Positions 15,180 through 24,141 of a stretch of DNA of 64,000 nt are shown here, piece by piece; position 1 is the stretch's first letter; the number at the start of each line of letters is the position of its first letter. Made by a program: the position numbers and the translations under genes. The stretch comes from Acinetobacter tandoii DSM 14970 = CIP 107469 (GTDB lineage Bacteria > Pseudomonadota > Gammaproteobacteria > Pseudomonadales > Moraxellaceae): assembly GCF_000400735.1 (NCBI RefSeq), contig NZ_KE007368.1, positions 1 to 64,000 on the forward strand, read 5' to 3'. The notes below the pieces were generated by a model, which saw only the letters and a program-made list of their open reading frames with translations, was not told the DNA's origin and made no database searches.

Positions 15180-15477
15180 TGTCGTTATCCTTGATGAACT
15201 CATCATTTGCAGCTTTACGCTCTTTCAACTGTTGAATGGTGGGTAATTGAATTGATGGATCTGGAGTTGCGCTTGGCGAAAGTGTGTAAATCAACTCGAT
15301 GTTGCCTACACAAGAAAAGCTGCATGTTAGATTCGGACACTGCAGCCGAATTTCTTTAAGCAATGCATGCTTCTGTTCACTGGTTCTGATTTTTAGGATT
15401 GAAGTTTTGCAATGTGGACATACCATTTTGGGTCTTGAATTATTCTTATTGATTGTGTTGTAACTTATTGCCGACAT
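15172..15477 (-). CDS. ogr: Ogr/Delta-like late gene activator
   Basis: 101 aa from ATG 15477 (GGGGTGA just upstream); a longer reading to 15600 has no support. The core MVCPHCKTSILKIRTS ... LQCPNLTCSFSCV carries the C-x2-C ... C-x4-C zinc finger and the RTS word of P2 Ogr and P4 Delta. In P2 this protein activates the four late promoters. The gene follows the position of ogr after gene D, but with com and dam inserted between. It reads leftward, upstream of six small unknown genes. Confidence 0.78.
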   Translation of the reverse strand: MSAISYNTINKNNSRPKMVCPHCKTSILKIRTSEQKHALLKEIRLQCPNLTCSFSCVGNIELIYTLSPSATPDPSIQLPTIQQLKERKAANDEFIKDNDNV

Positions 15478-15594
15478 GTTCACCCCAGTTATTAAGAATA
15501 TATTTTTCACCATTCTAAAATAAAAGAATAAATATTTGTTCTTTTTGTTGAATTTTAATAAGATTTCGCCTGTTTTGCTCATGTAGAAAAACTT

Positions 15595-15798
15595 ATGCAA
15601 AATTTAAAATGTCAGTGCTGCTTTAAGCTACTGGCCAAAGTTGGCGCATTTGACACCATAGAAGTGAAATGCCCACGTTGTAAAACTTTAAATACATACC
15701 AGAGCACCCTGAGTGCCTTACCTGAACGCCCAGAGCGTCAACTCGATACAGGTAAGATCGATGACAAACACTACTTCAACACCTCAATACAATCCTAA
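15595..15798 (+). CDS. com: Mu Com-like zinc-finger translational regulator
   Basis: 67 aa. KCQCCFKLLAKVGAFDTIEV followed by KCPRC reproduces the Com zinc finger of phage Mu (two C-x2-C pairs at residues 6/9 and 26/29). In Mu, Com binds the mom mRNA and allows translation of the DNA modification gene. Here it likewise overlaps a downstream DNA modification gene, out of frame by 38 bases. The C-terminal 30 residues are variable. Confidence 0.82.
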   Translation: MQNLKCQCCFKLLAKVGAFDTIEVKCPRCKTLNTYQSTLSALPERPERQLDTGKIDDKHYFNTSIQS

Positions 15799-16567
15799 AG
15801 GTCACAGCTTTTCTGGATGGCTTGGCGGAAAATCTCAACTCGCACGCACCATTATTGAATTAATGCCTGAACATAAAACCTATGTTGAAGTGTTTGGTGG
15901 AGCTGGATGGGTACTGTTCAAAAAAGGGGAATCCCCTGTCGAAATCATTAACGACATTAATGACGATTTAATTAATTTGTACCGCATTATTAAATATCAC
16001 TTTGAAGCGTTTTTAACTGAGTTTGAAAATACGCTGTTCTCACGCACCATGTTCAATGAAATGCGAAAAAATGACCGTGGCTTAACCGATATTCAACGTG
16101 CTGCCAAGTTCTATTATTTGCTCCGATCGGCTTTTGGTTGCCAACTGGATGGATCGTTCTCTTATAGTCGTGACCGAAAAAGCCGACTTAAATTGGGTGA
16201 GGATCTGCGGGCGCATTTAAGTTCGATTCACACCCGGTTGCAGAATGTGGTGGTTGAGAATGCCAGTTATGACTACATTATCAAACGTGCGGACGGTCCA
16301 GAAACACTATTTTATTTAGACCCACCGTATTGGGACTGCGAAAACGTATATGGCAAAGGGATTTGGTCTAAACAGGACTTCTATGATTTGAAGGATTACC
16401 TGGACAAAATTCAGGGAAAATTTATTCTCAGTCTGAACGATACACCTGAAGTACGAGAACTGTTTAAGGACTATAAAATTCAGCATAAAAAGATTCGATG
16501 GTCTGTAAATAACAAGGCAGCTCATGAAGAACACAATGGCAATGAATTGATTATTACCAATTTCTAA
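15761..16567 (+). CDS. dam: D12-class DNA adenine N6-methyltransferase
   Basis: 268 aa from ATG 15761, six bases after GGTAAG; a start at 15713 is possible but has no ribosome site. FGGAGW (SAM-binding motif I, near residue 40) and DPPYW (catalytic motif IV, near residue 190) mark a D12/Dam-type enzyme that methylates adenine, probably to shield phage DNA from restriction. Recognition sequence cannot be read from the sequence. The first 38 bases lie inside com, so translational coupling or Com control is likely. Confidence 0.88.
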   Translation: MTNTTSTPQYNPKGHSFSGWLGGKSQLARTIIELMPEHKTYVEVFGGAGWVLFKKGESPVEIINDINDDLINLYRIIKYHFEAFLTEFENTLFSRTMFNEMRKNDRGLTDIQRAAKFYYLLRSAFGCQLDGSFSYSRDRKSRLKLGEDLRAHLSSIHTRLQNVVVENASYDYIIKRADGPETLFYLDPPYWDCENVYGKGIWSKQDFYDLKDYLDKIQGKFILSLNDTPEVRELFKDYKIQHKKIRWSVNNKAAHEEHNGNELIITNF

Positions 16568-16569
16568 GC

Positions 16570-16600
16570 AAAAAAATGCCCCATCAGTTGGGGTATTTTT
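16570..16600. terminator. Bidirectional terminator between dam and gene D
   Basis: ATGCCCC / GGGGTAT stem (one G-T pair), 7-base loop, T7 on plus and a T-run on minus. It serves the convergent dam gene and late F operon. Confidence 0.88.
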
Positions 16601-17812
16601 TTATGCACTTTTTTCTTCCTGAAGGACTTTATATTCTCTGGTAATAGCTGTGGTGGCCGTGGCTTTGTTCTTATACAAATAGGTCAAACGCTTAGGCGTA
16701 GTTTGATCACCTTTGGTGACTTTCGGTGTATTTTTTCCGTCTTTGTAATATGCCAAAACTCCAGTGAAATTGCCTATTTCATTATCGATGAGCTGTGACA
16801 AATCGTCGGCATCTGGAAGATAAATTTCAGCATTACACTCAGTGATAAAGCCTCCACTTGCATCTAAGGTATGAACGACTTTTGTGCCTAGCCAAACAAT
16901 GTCATCAATCAGCGATTTAAAACCAATAAACTGCAGTGGTGCTTCAGGAATCAGCTCTGGGTTGCCGTAGGCCAGGCGAAAGCTAAAGGTAGCGGACTTA
17001 GATTTGATTTTATTGTATTCCGCTTGCGCCACGTGCTCTGCGGTTTGTTTGTCACGTTGAATATTACGCAGTTCACGGGTATTTTCATCGGATATACCCA
17101 CTGTGACTTTTTGGCGTTTTGCATGGATCGTGTCATAGTAAAATACAGTCACTCCTGAGACTTCATCCGCACCATCAGTGTCACTAAATGTATGCGAGTC
17201 ACCTTGAGCACGGGTAATAATAAGATCTGGGAGTGGATTACCACTTAGGGTTTTACCTTCCCCTTTGGGCATAAACAATAAAAAACCATTTTTGACGGTA
17301 GCGATCGCGTCATGCTCATCGGCAATACGCGTAATGAGATTGGCATCCGATTCGTTTTGATCCAGATGAGGCAGTAATATTGCACCAAGGCGACTATTAA
17401 TTTTTGCTGTTAGCCCATGATCTGTAGCAACTGTCTGAATAATGTCAGCAATGGTTTTATTGTCAAAACTGCGTTCTTTTTTCTTTTTGAATTGGGCTTT
17501 TAAATCCGCAGATTCACCACGCAAGGACAATACATCTGGTGAACCTGAATGCCTGCGCTCCTTGATGACATATTTACCTTTGTAGACAAGCCCAGAATCA
17601 CTCCATCCAATCCATGCTTCGATTTCTGCCCCTTTAGGTGGAATATCCAATAATCCGTCATGATCTGATAGTTCGATATCAATAGAGTCACATTCGATAC
17701 CACGATTATCAGTGATAGTCATACTGATCAGGCGATCCTGAACTGTGGTACCGATGTCGGTACCATTCACCAGTAATTTATAAATGGCATGCGGATAGCT
17801 GTTTTCATTCAT
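16601..17812 (-). CDS. D: Tail protein / late control protein gpD
   Basis: 403 aa, close to P2 gpD (387 aa). Contains the baseplate-hub type fold (gp27-like): TDNRGIECDSIDIELSDHDG near residues 33-52 and IGWSDSGLVYKGKYVIKE. Last gene of the P2 F operon order FI-FII-E-E'-T-U-D; its start overlaps the end of gpU by four bases. Expected to sit between tail tube and spike. Confidence 0.9.
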   Translation of the reverse strand: MNENSYPHAIYKLLVNGTDIGTTVQDRLISMTITDNRGIECDSIDIELSDHDGLLDIPPKGAEIEAWIGWSDSGLVYKGKYVIKERRHSGSPDVLSLRGESADLKAQFKKKKERSFDNKTIADIIQTVATDHGLTAKINSRLGAILLPHLDQNESDANLITRIADEHDAIATVKNGFLLFMPKGEGKTLSGNPLPDLIITRAQGDSHTFSDTDGADEVSGVTVFYYDTIHAKRQKVTVGISDENTRELRNIQRDKQTAEHVAQAEYNKIKSKSATFSFRLAYGNPELIPEAPLQFIGFKSLIDDIVWLGTKVVHTLDASGGFITECNAEIYLPDADDLSQLIDNEIGNFTGVLAYYKDGKNTPKVTKGDQTTPKRLTYLYKNKATATTAITREYKVLQEEKSA

Positions 17813-18234
17813 AGAACATTCCCTACCATATTGCCAAGCACGTTACCAACTAAAACGCCTGCCGTTTGGGTCTTGGTGAGTTTTAGCGAAAATTCAACTT
17901 TCTTAGGTAAGCCGTCCTCATAGAAATAAGTCTGGGTTTCTTTAACCTCATCGAGTTTCCACATACCATAAATTTTTCCATTGCCAGCAATAAGAGGAAA
18001 AGACTTACCTGTATCTCCCATGACTCGAAGTGCCGTAATAGAAAGCTGTTGGCCAAATTCAGGGACAATTGAGCCATCTAAGGTGATGGTATCTTCCCCC
18101 TTGCCCACGTATTGATACGCAGGCATGCTTCCGAAACGGTTATTACTGGCATGATTCCATGAGGTACTGCGCTGCAAGCTTTGATAGGTGGCCGTCGGAA
18201 TTGAAAATACGAACATGCCGAAAATCATCATCAT
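17809..18234 (-). CDS. U: Tail protein gpU
   Basis: 141 aa, as P2 gpU (159 aa). The segment SWNHASNNRFGSMPAYQYVGKGEDTITLDG is typical of the family, which terminates or connects the tail tube. The gene starts 11 bases after the tape-measure stop and overlaps gpD. The first codons have several ATGs (18234, 18231, 18228), so the exact start is uncertain. Confidence 0.88.
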   Translation of the reverse strand: MMMIFGMFVFSIPTATYQSLQRSTSWNHASNNRFGSMPAYQYVGKGEDTITLDGSIVPEFGQQLSITALRVMGDTGKSFPLIAGNGKIYGMWKLDEVKETQTYFYEDGLPKKVEFSLKLTKTQTAGVLVGNVLGNMVGNVL

Positions 18235-18245
18235 TTTCTATATTC

Positions 18246-21200
18246 CTAAAGTTGATCTAGAAAACTGCTTCGCACACGTGCTTGCTTTTGTTGATCACGA
18301 CGATCTAACACGCTTTCAATCATGTTTTGCAGTTGTTGTAGGTTTTGTCCTGGTGCAGCGTGGATCTGGATTGTAATCGTGTCGCCTTGAACAATCACAT
18401 CGCCACGGCTTGAACCAGAAAATTGAGCTGCAGGACTAATTTTTGCCAATGCAGGTGCGACATTAATTTTTTCTGCAGTACTGGCATTCGGATTGAATAC
18501 ATTGAGCACCTGATTAAATTTATCTTTTAGACCAGGTAAACCTTGTTCCAAACCTACGCGAATTCCCCCCATAACATGACCACCTAAGGCAGCCATGACA
18601 CGGCTTGGGGAATGAATATCCATTTTTTTCCGCATGAAGTCTGGCATATAACTATTAATGGTCGACCAAACCCCTTTTAGTTTTTCAAAGCCTGATTGAA
18701 TACCTTCAATGAGTCCTTGGACAATATGGCTACCCAAAGTTTTCATTGAACCATATAACCCGGACAGGAAATTCAATACTGAATTAAAGGCGCTGCTGAT
18801 ATAAGGCAAAGGTGATATGAGCGTGAAAATATTACAAAGGGTTTGCCATGCTGTAGAAACTCCTGCTTTGATACTGTTCCAAACCCCCATTACATAGTTT
18901 TGAACAATTTGGAATCCAATACTGACAATGCTGAATACTGCATTTACTTTTGCAGCGATGGTTGAAGTGATACCTTGCCAAATTGTTGAAATAAAGCCAC
19001 TGACCATGCTCCAAACTGTAGTTACAAAAATGGATACATTGCTGAAGCCAGTCATAATGCTACTTATAATTGCATTTACTCTGGTCGATACACTGATGTA
19101 TACCGCATCCCAGATTTGAGCAAAGAATGCTGAAATACTGGACCAATTGGCAATAATTAAACGTGGAATCCCAATAAATGGCATAAGGAACGTTAGGAAT
19201 GGATTATTGGCAAAGGTGTTATCCACGCTTCGAATGATTCCCATAACAAAGTCTATGCCTGATTGAAATGCAGTTTTTACCCCACTCCACACACCCGTAA
19301 TAATGGCAGTCATACTGCCCCAGATGTTCTGAAAAACATTGCTGATATCGGTGACGGCAGTATTAAAAATTGCTTTTACTGTTCCCCATAAATCGACAAA
19401 GAAGCCTTTGATTGGTTCCCAATTTTTATAAATGAGAAATGCTGCAGCTGCGACTGCTGCCACGGCCAACAAGATCGGATTTGCCATAAATAAACGGCCT
19501 AGCCATAAAACAGAGCGTCCAAGTCCCATAAATACGGATTTTACGATGCCGAATACTGATGGAATTTTGCTGAAGGCTTTACCTAAAACTGAACCACTCG
19601 CAGCGGTTGAAGCCATGATTAAACGTAGGCTTAACATGCTTAGAATAAGGGGGGAAAACACCACCAAAGCACCACCAATGGCAATTAAGCTACTTGCTAT
19701 AACCAATAGCCCAATTCCAAAAGTTTTCGCTAAAGTTGGGTTTTTCTCCATCCAACCCGTAAAGGTTTGGAATGCCCCTGCTGCCAGTTCAAGTGCTTTG
19801 GTATAGACAGGCAAAATGGTTTGTCCAAAGCGTAAATACGCATCATGCAATTTGGCTTTGGCTTCGAGTTCTTTACCCGTGGTTGACCCTCTGGCTTGGG
19901 TATCCAATTGTTCAATATTGAATGCCCCTGCATTGAGTTTGGCATTCTTATGGATTTGCTCACGCTGCATGTACATTTGAGCAAATAGATTGGATGCAGT
20001 ACGGTTAGAGAAGATGCTTCCGATCGCATCGACAACGTCCCCTTCTTTGGTAATACCTTTGGCATTTAAGGCAGGTACCAGGACTTGTTCCATCCATGCA
20101 AATTGATCTTTTTTAAATAATTCTGCCCCTTTAATTGCACCGATATCGAGATAAGATAAATCCCCTGTTTTATTGTGTTTAACCTTGCTCATATCCCCAA
20201 TTAAATCGAACTTGGCCAGGTTATTTGCAGCTCGCTGCGTGGTTCGTCCTTGGTATAAGTTTTGGTATGCAGACATCATGGATGTACCAACTCGGTGACC
20301 ACCCATTTCCTGCACCAGAGGTTCTAACTTGTAGTAAAACGCCTTGTTATCAAAGCCCTTGGCAGCAATACCGCCTGTTTTAATGACATTGAGCCATTCT
20401 TCTGGCTGAACACGTCCACCTGTTGCGGTAATGACTTGCTGAATAATATTGGCTTGCTCTTTAAATGCAGCTTCACTTTTTAAACCGTTCCGCATTTCAA
20501 TGACTTTAAGCATGTCCATGAATTTCTTTTCATTTTCTGCCCCATGTTCATTGCCATACATGGCTTCATTGGCAAACTTCATCTTAGAAAGCATAGGTGC
20601 AACAATTTTTGCATGGTGCACGTCTGCAAAGGCGGTGACCCCATCACGTACTAAAGTTAAGTTGTCGAGTGTACTGGTACCAAACGTTTTCATGGCTTTT
20701 GCGTACTTGATCGCCTCTTCGGTGGCATCTTTACCTAAACCTAATGAAGCGATTCGGTTCTGCTCGACGTCGACACGTTTACTTTCATTAATCGGCTTTT
20801 GCATGGTGTACATTGCACCGACACCTGTAGCGACTGCACCTGCACCATACATGGCAGCTGTACGTGCATGACCTGAAAAATTGCCATGTGTTTTCTGCAA
20901 CTGGTTTAAGGTTTCTAGTTTTTTCTTTTGACTGTCAATCGATGTGTTGGCTGAATTAATTCTTCTAGAAAGTTCAACTTGGTGATCTGCCAGACTCCCT
21001 GTACTAATGCCTGTTTGCTTAAGCTCATTACGCAACTGCTGCAATTTGGTTTGATTCTGGGTATGGGCATCTTTGAGCTTCTTGGCTTCTCTGGTCGCCT
21101 TATCAAATTCCTTGGTTAACTTTTCAGATGGATTTGCATTCATTTCAAGACGTAATGATTTAATCCGCTCTTGAACGGCTTTTAAAGCATTGCCACTTTC

Positions 21201-21386
21201 TTCCGTGGCTTTCTTATGTTTGACGTAACCATCAATTTGCTTTTGTTGGTCGTTCAGCCTTTTTAATTCGTCACGGGTATTCTTTAAAGCCTTGCTGGCA
21301 GCATTACTGCTGCCAGCAATCACTTTAAGCGCAGGACTGAGTTTATCCCTGCCTCCAAAAAGGACTTCTAATCTTAATTTTTTCAT
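18246..21386 (-). CDS. T: Tail tape measure protein gpT
   Basis: 1046 aa. N-terminal 150 residues are coiled coil (KALKNTRDELKRLNDQQKQ), the middle (about 200-520) matches phage tail tape-measure TP901 core, and hydrophobic repeats with Trp-rich words (VWSGVKTAFQSG, IWDAVYISVSTR) span about 550-900. It sets tail length; at 1046 aa it is longer than P2 gpT (815 aa), predicting a longer tail. Start overlaps the E' stop (ATGA). Confidence 0.92.
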   Translation of the reverse strand: MKKLRLEVLFGGRDKLSPALKVIAGSSNAASKALKNTRDELKRLNDQQKQIDGYVKHKKATEESGNALKAVQERIKSLRLEMNANPSEKLTKEFDKATREAKKLKDAHTQNQTKLQQLRNELKQTGISTGSLADHQVELSRRINSANTSIDSQKKKLETLNQLQKTHGNFSGHARTAAMYGAGAVATGVGAMYTMQKPINESKRVDVEQNRIASLGLGKDATEEAIKYAKAMKTFGTSTLDNLTLVRDGVTAFADVHHAKIVAPMLSKMKFANEAMYGNEHGAENEKKFMDMLKVIEMRNGLKSEAAFKEQANIIQQVITATGGRVQPEEWLNVIKTGGIAAKGFDNKAFYYKLEPLVQEMGGHRVGTSMMSAYQNLYQGRTTQRAANNLAKFDLIGDMSKVKHNKTGDLSYLDIGAIKGAELFKKDQFAWMEQVLVPALNAKGITKEGDVVDAIGSIFSNRTASNLFAQMYMQREQIHKNAKLNAGAFNIEQLDTQARGSTTGKELEAKAKLHDAYLRFGQTILPVYTKALELAAGAFQTFTGWMEKNPTLAKTFGIGLLVIASSLIAIGGALVVFSPLILSMLSLRLIMASTAASGSVLGKAFSKIPSVFGIVKSVFMGLGRSVLWLGRLFMANPILLAVAAVAAAAFLIYKNWEPIKGFFVDLWGTVKAIFNTAVTDISNVFQNIWGSMTAIITGVWSGVKTAFQSGIDFVMGIIRSVDNTFANNPFLTFLMPFIGIPRLIIANWSSISAFFAQIWDAVYISVSTRVNAIISSIMTGFSNVSIFVTTVWSMVSGFISTIWQGITSTIAAKVNAVFSIVSIGFQIVQNYVMGVWNSIKAGVSTAWQTLCNIFTLISPLPYISSAFNSVLNFLSGLYGSMKTLGSHIVQGLIEGIQSGFEKLKGVWSTINSYMPDFMRKKMDIHSPSRVMAALGGHVMGGIRVGLEQGLPGLKDKFNQVLNVFNPNASTAEKINVAPALAKISPAAQFSGSSRGDVIVQGDTITIQIHAAPGQNLQQLQNMIESVLDRRDQQKQARVRSSFLDQL

Positions 21387-21846
21387 TCGGCATCTGACCC
21401 ATTTCGTTCAATGGCTTTTTGATGCCATTGCATCAATTCACTGAGTGTCATATCGACATAGGCTTGCGGTGGCCAGTGAAATACCACCGCAATATTTGAG
21501 ATAGCGTCGTCTACAGTTGGCGTAACGCTTCTACACGCACAGATTTCGGTTGCAAAAAAAGCACGAGCGCACCACCAATCTGGGCAAGATCTGCAGGTTC
21601 GAGTTGATTGATTTGGGATTTCGTTAATGTCGGTGTACTCACACGAGGTAGCACTGTACAAATGGCAGTTACATCACCATTTAAAAGATCGGCAATTTTT
21701 ACCCCCTGCAATGCAGTAACATTGGGTTTACGAATTTCTAATGCATTGATTTCAATGGTTCCCATCATCAATGGCGTTTCAAGATCGATGGTTTGTAAGT
21801 CTGGGTTGATGGCTTCTAAGTTTTCAATTTGCTCTTGAGTAGACAT
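21383..21846 (-). CDS. E: Tail assembly chaperones gpE and gpE+E' by -1 frameshift
   Basis: gpE is 21511-21846 (111 aa). A slippery T-TTT-TTG lies at 21559-21553, the same heptamer used in P2. A -1 slip there enters the second frame and ends at 21383, giving a product of about 154 aa whose C-terminus (NIAVVFHWPPQAYVDMTLSEL) is a GpE-family domain. Such paired products chaperone tape-measure assembly. The frame arithmetic is consistent: 98 residues to the slip plus 56 after it. Confidence 0.85.
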
Positions 21847-21877
21847 GTAAGTGATTCCTTAAATAAAAATATGATGT

Positions 21878-21910
21878 AAAAAACCTTCTGCAGCACTGGG
21901 CTACAGAAGG
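21878..21910 (-). terminator. Terminator between gpFII and gpE
   Basis: Minus strand CCTTCTG / CAGAAGG 7-bp stem, 13-base loop, then six T. It falls between the tube gene and E, so it probably lowers expression of E, T, U and D relative to sheath and tube. Confidence 0.7.
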
Positions 21911-21919
21911 GTAGGAAAA

Positions 21920-22435
21920 TTAATGGCCAATGTTGGCTTTGTGCTTTTCAAGTAGATCTACACCATTGACACGTTCAATCATGTTTGGAATATCAATGAG
22001 GATTTTTTCTACGCCATCGATTGAGAGTTTGTAGTACGACCAGATGGTTTTGACTGAGGTTTCAGTGTCATCGCCTGCTTTTTGATTGCCGAAGTCGATT
22101 TCTTCATGACGACCACGTACCACAATTTCGACTGCAGTCGTTTCTCCAGTGTCATCACGCTGATATGAGCCGGCAAAACGCAACATGTTGGCCGCAACCG
22201 TTGCTGCCCCCCACTGTTCTAGAATAAGGGAATCGATACCGCCCAATTTCCAATTAAACTCGGTGGCATCATCCCCTAAGCCCAAGTCAATTTTGACGTT
22301 GCCATTCATACCACCGCCACGCCAGTCTTCAAACTTGCGAACCAACTTTGGAATGGTGACTTCACCTGTTTGACCGAGGTAGGAATTACCATCGTTAAAC
22401 AGGTCCATCATTTTTAATTTTCTAGGTAAACCCAT
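21920..22435 (-). CDS. FII: Major tail tube protein gpFII
   Basis: 171 aa versus 172 in P2. GLPRKLKMMDLFNDGNSYLGQ at the N-terminus is the family hallmark, and the body is a beta-rich tube fold. Follows the sheath gene after 17 bases and precedes a terminator, so the two are a high-expression pair. Confidence 0.93.
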   Translation of the reverse strand: MGLPRKLKMMDLFNDGNSYLGQTGEVTIPKLVRKFEDWRGGGMNGNVKIDLGLGDDATEFNWKLGGIDSLILEQWGAATVAANMLRFAGSYQRDDTGETTAVEIVVRGRHEEIDFGNQKAGDDTETSVKTIWSYYKLSIDGVEKILIDIPNMIERVNGVDLLEKHKANIGH

Positions 22436-22452
22436 GCTGTTTTATCCTTATT

Positions 22453-23625
22453 TTATGCAGTCATACGTGAAGCAAAATCAGCTAAATATTTGTCTGTAAT
22501 GCGCTGACGTAAAGTGAGATCTTCTAATGGTGGGACTGGAGTGAAGTCATAGTCCAAAATGAGCTGACCATTTTTCAGGGTTTCTTTACTGTTGGCTGAG
22601 TCATCAAACCAACACTCAGCATCGATGATGTAGCCTTGTGTTTTGAGATCACGGAATTTGGCATTGATGCCTTCGACAATGTCTCGCGCTAGACTAGGAT
22701 GAAGTGGCTTATCAACCGCCCACATGTGCCCTTCTGCCATCGTGTCGGAAATTACATGTGCTGTACGCGTGTAGTTTTCAAATTGGAATAATGGATCTGT
22801 AGCACAAGTACGAGACCCCCAAAAGCGGAAGCCATCACGCTGAATGAGCGTAGTGATTTCATTGCTGTTGAGATAGCCTGCATCGGTGTCCATGCTTTGC
22901 AATTGCCAGAACACATCTTTAGAAATACCCGTCACACCATTGACTGGCACGTTGGATAGGGTTTTATGCCAACCGATTTCTTTATCAATTTTTGCGCGTA
23001 AGCCTAGTGCTCGAGCAGTCGCTTCAAAAGTTGAGGTTGATGACGTTACGGTGTCCCAACCTAAAAAGTCTGGCCAGATGACCATGGTTTCGCGTGAACC
23101 GATAGCATCACGATAAGCCGATGCTTCTTCTTTGGTTTCACAGCCATGTGCTGATACATAGTTAAAGGCACGTAAACTTCCTGCAATACTTGTAAGTGAA
23201 GCCGTCACCGCTGCAGTGTCGAGTCCTGGTGCACCTAAAATACGTGGTTTAACGCCAAGGTGCTGCTCCGCGGTAAGTAACGCTTTCATACCTGTGTAGT
23301 TGCCGTTGACTGTGCCACCAATGACTGCTGTGGTTTGTTCCGCTTCGCTGACGGCCGTTGCAACACGTACAACCACGACAAGGGTATTGGTTTGGTCAAC
23401 AATGGCTTGTAACGAACGGGCTAAAGTTCCTTTTGTCCCGGCTTTACCAATTGCAGTTTGGATGTTGGTAATTAAAGTGGCTTTATTGAGTGGGAAAGTT
23501 TCTGCATCTGCATCTTCACTGGTGGCAATAAGCCCAATGACTGCGGTGGATACGGTGCGAATTGGTCGAATACCATCATTGAGTTCAATGACTCGTACTC
23601 CATGAAAATATGAATCTGTAGCCAT
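22453..23625 (-). CDS. FI: Major tail sheath protein gpFI
   Basis: 390 aa versus 396 in P2. HGVRVIELNDGIRPIRTVST at the N-terminus and WGSRTCATDP ... FENYTRTAHVI in the middle are typical contractile sheath sequences. The ATG directly follows a strong terminator-like hairpin (23626-23668) whose 3' arm contains the only AGG ribosome site. Confidence 0.94.
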   Translation of the reverse strand: MATDSYFHGVRVIELNDGIRPIRTVSTAVIGLIATSEDADAETFPLNKATLITNIQTAIGKAGTKGTLARSLQAIVDQTNTLVVVVRVATAVSEAEQTTAVIGGTVNGNYTGMKALLTAEQHLGVKPRILGAPGLDTAAVTASLTSIAGSLRAFNYVSAHGCETKEEASAYRDAIGSRETMVIWPDFLGWDTVTSSTSTFEATARALGLRAKIDKEIGWHKTLSNVPVNGVTGISKDVFWQLQSMDTDAGYLNSNEITTLIQRDGFRFWGSRTCATDPLFQFENYTRTAHVISDTMAEGHMWAVDKPLHPSLARDIVEGINAKFRDLKTQGYIIDAECWFDDSANSKETLKNGQLILDYDFTPVPPLEDLTLRQRITDKYLADFASRMTA

Positions 23626-23668
23626 AAAAAAGCCTGTGATCTGTTGTTTTGTTTTCAGATCACAGGCT
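23626..23668 (-). terminator. Terminator-like hairpin covering the gpFI ribosome site
   Basis: Minus strand: perfect 13-bp stem (AGCCTGTGATCTG and its complement), 12-base A-rich loop, then six T ending right at the gpFI ATG (23625). The AGG in the 3' arm (23635-23633) is seven bases before the ATG, so the hairpin both could stop incoming transcripts and hide the ribosome site. Confidence 0.8.
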
Positions 23669-23682
23669 TACAAATTGGAATT

Positions 23683-23723
23683 TCTTTGTCAGTCGTTTAG
23701 GTTTGTATGTGAGTTATATACAA
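23683..23723 (-). promoter_or_regulatory. Late promoter motif, F operon
   Basis: Palindromic TTGTAT-N9-ATACAA (23723-23703) followed after 11 bases by TG (23691-23690), as at the other two late units. It precedes FI at the place of the P2 F promoter. Probably bound by the Ogr-like protein; inferred from recurrence only. Confidence 0.6.
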
Positions 23724-23727
23724 AAAT

Positions 23728-24141
23728 TTATAACGACATTGCATAGGTCCACATTTCATCGACTTGCTCAGCAGTTAAGTTTAGAAACCCAAGCATATAT
23801 TGAACAGATTCATTGATCCGCTCAAAGCGTTCCGATTCGTTATATTCAATTTGAATACGGGTTTTCATGATTGGATCTTCGATTGCATTAATGGTCTGCT
23901 CTACGGTTTCGAGTAGGTTATTTTCCAATAATGCCAATTTAAACTGACGACGCGTGAGTGATTGGAATTGAGCCAGTCGAAGCTGTTCTTTTTCTTCATC
24001 ACTGAGATAGTTTTGTGGATTGAGATGGCGATCAATTTCATCTGTGGTCATTGCTACAAATTCATCTGTAATTAAATCATCTTGTGAACCATCTGCTTCG
24101 AATGCGTAGACTTCACCTGTAGGGTTCTTAAAGTATTTCAT
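23728..24141 (-). CDS. Putative tail fiber assembly protein (gpG position)
   Basis: 137 aa. Short N-terminal segment with YFKNPTGEVYAFEADGS, common in phage tail fiber assembly proteins, then helices; no other family visible. Start overlaps the fiber stop (TAATG). By position it is the chaperone for the fiber, as gpG in P2. Confidence 0.7.
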   Translation of the reverse strand: MKYFKNPTGEVYAFEADGSQDDLITDEFVAMTTDEIDRHLNPQNYLSDEEKEQLRLAQFQSLTRRQFKLALLENNLLETVEQTINAIEDPIMKTRIQIEYNESERFERINESVQYMLGFLNLTAEQVDEMWTYAMSL

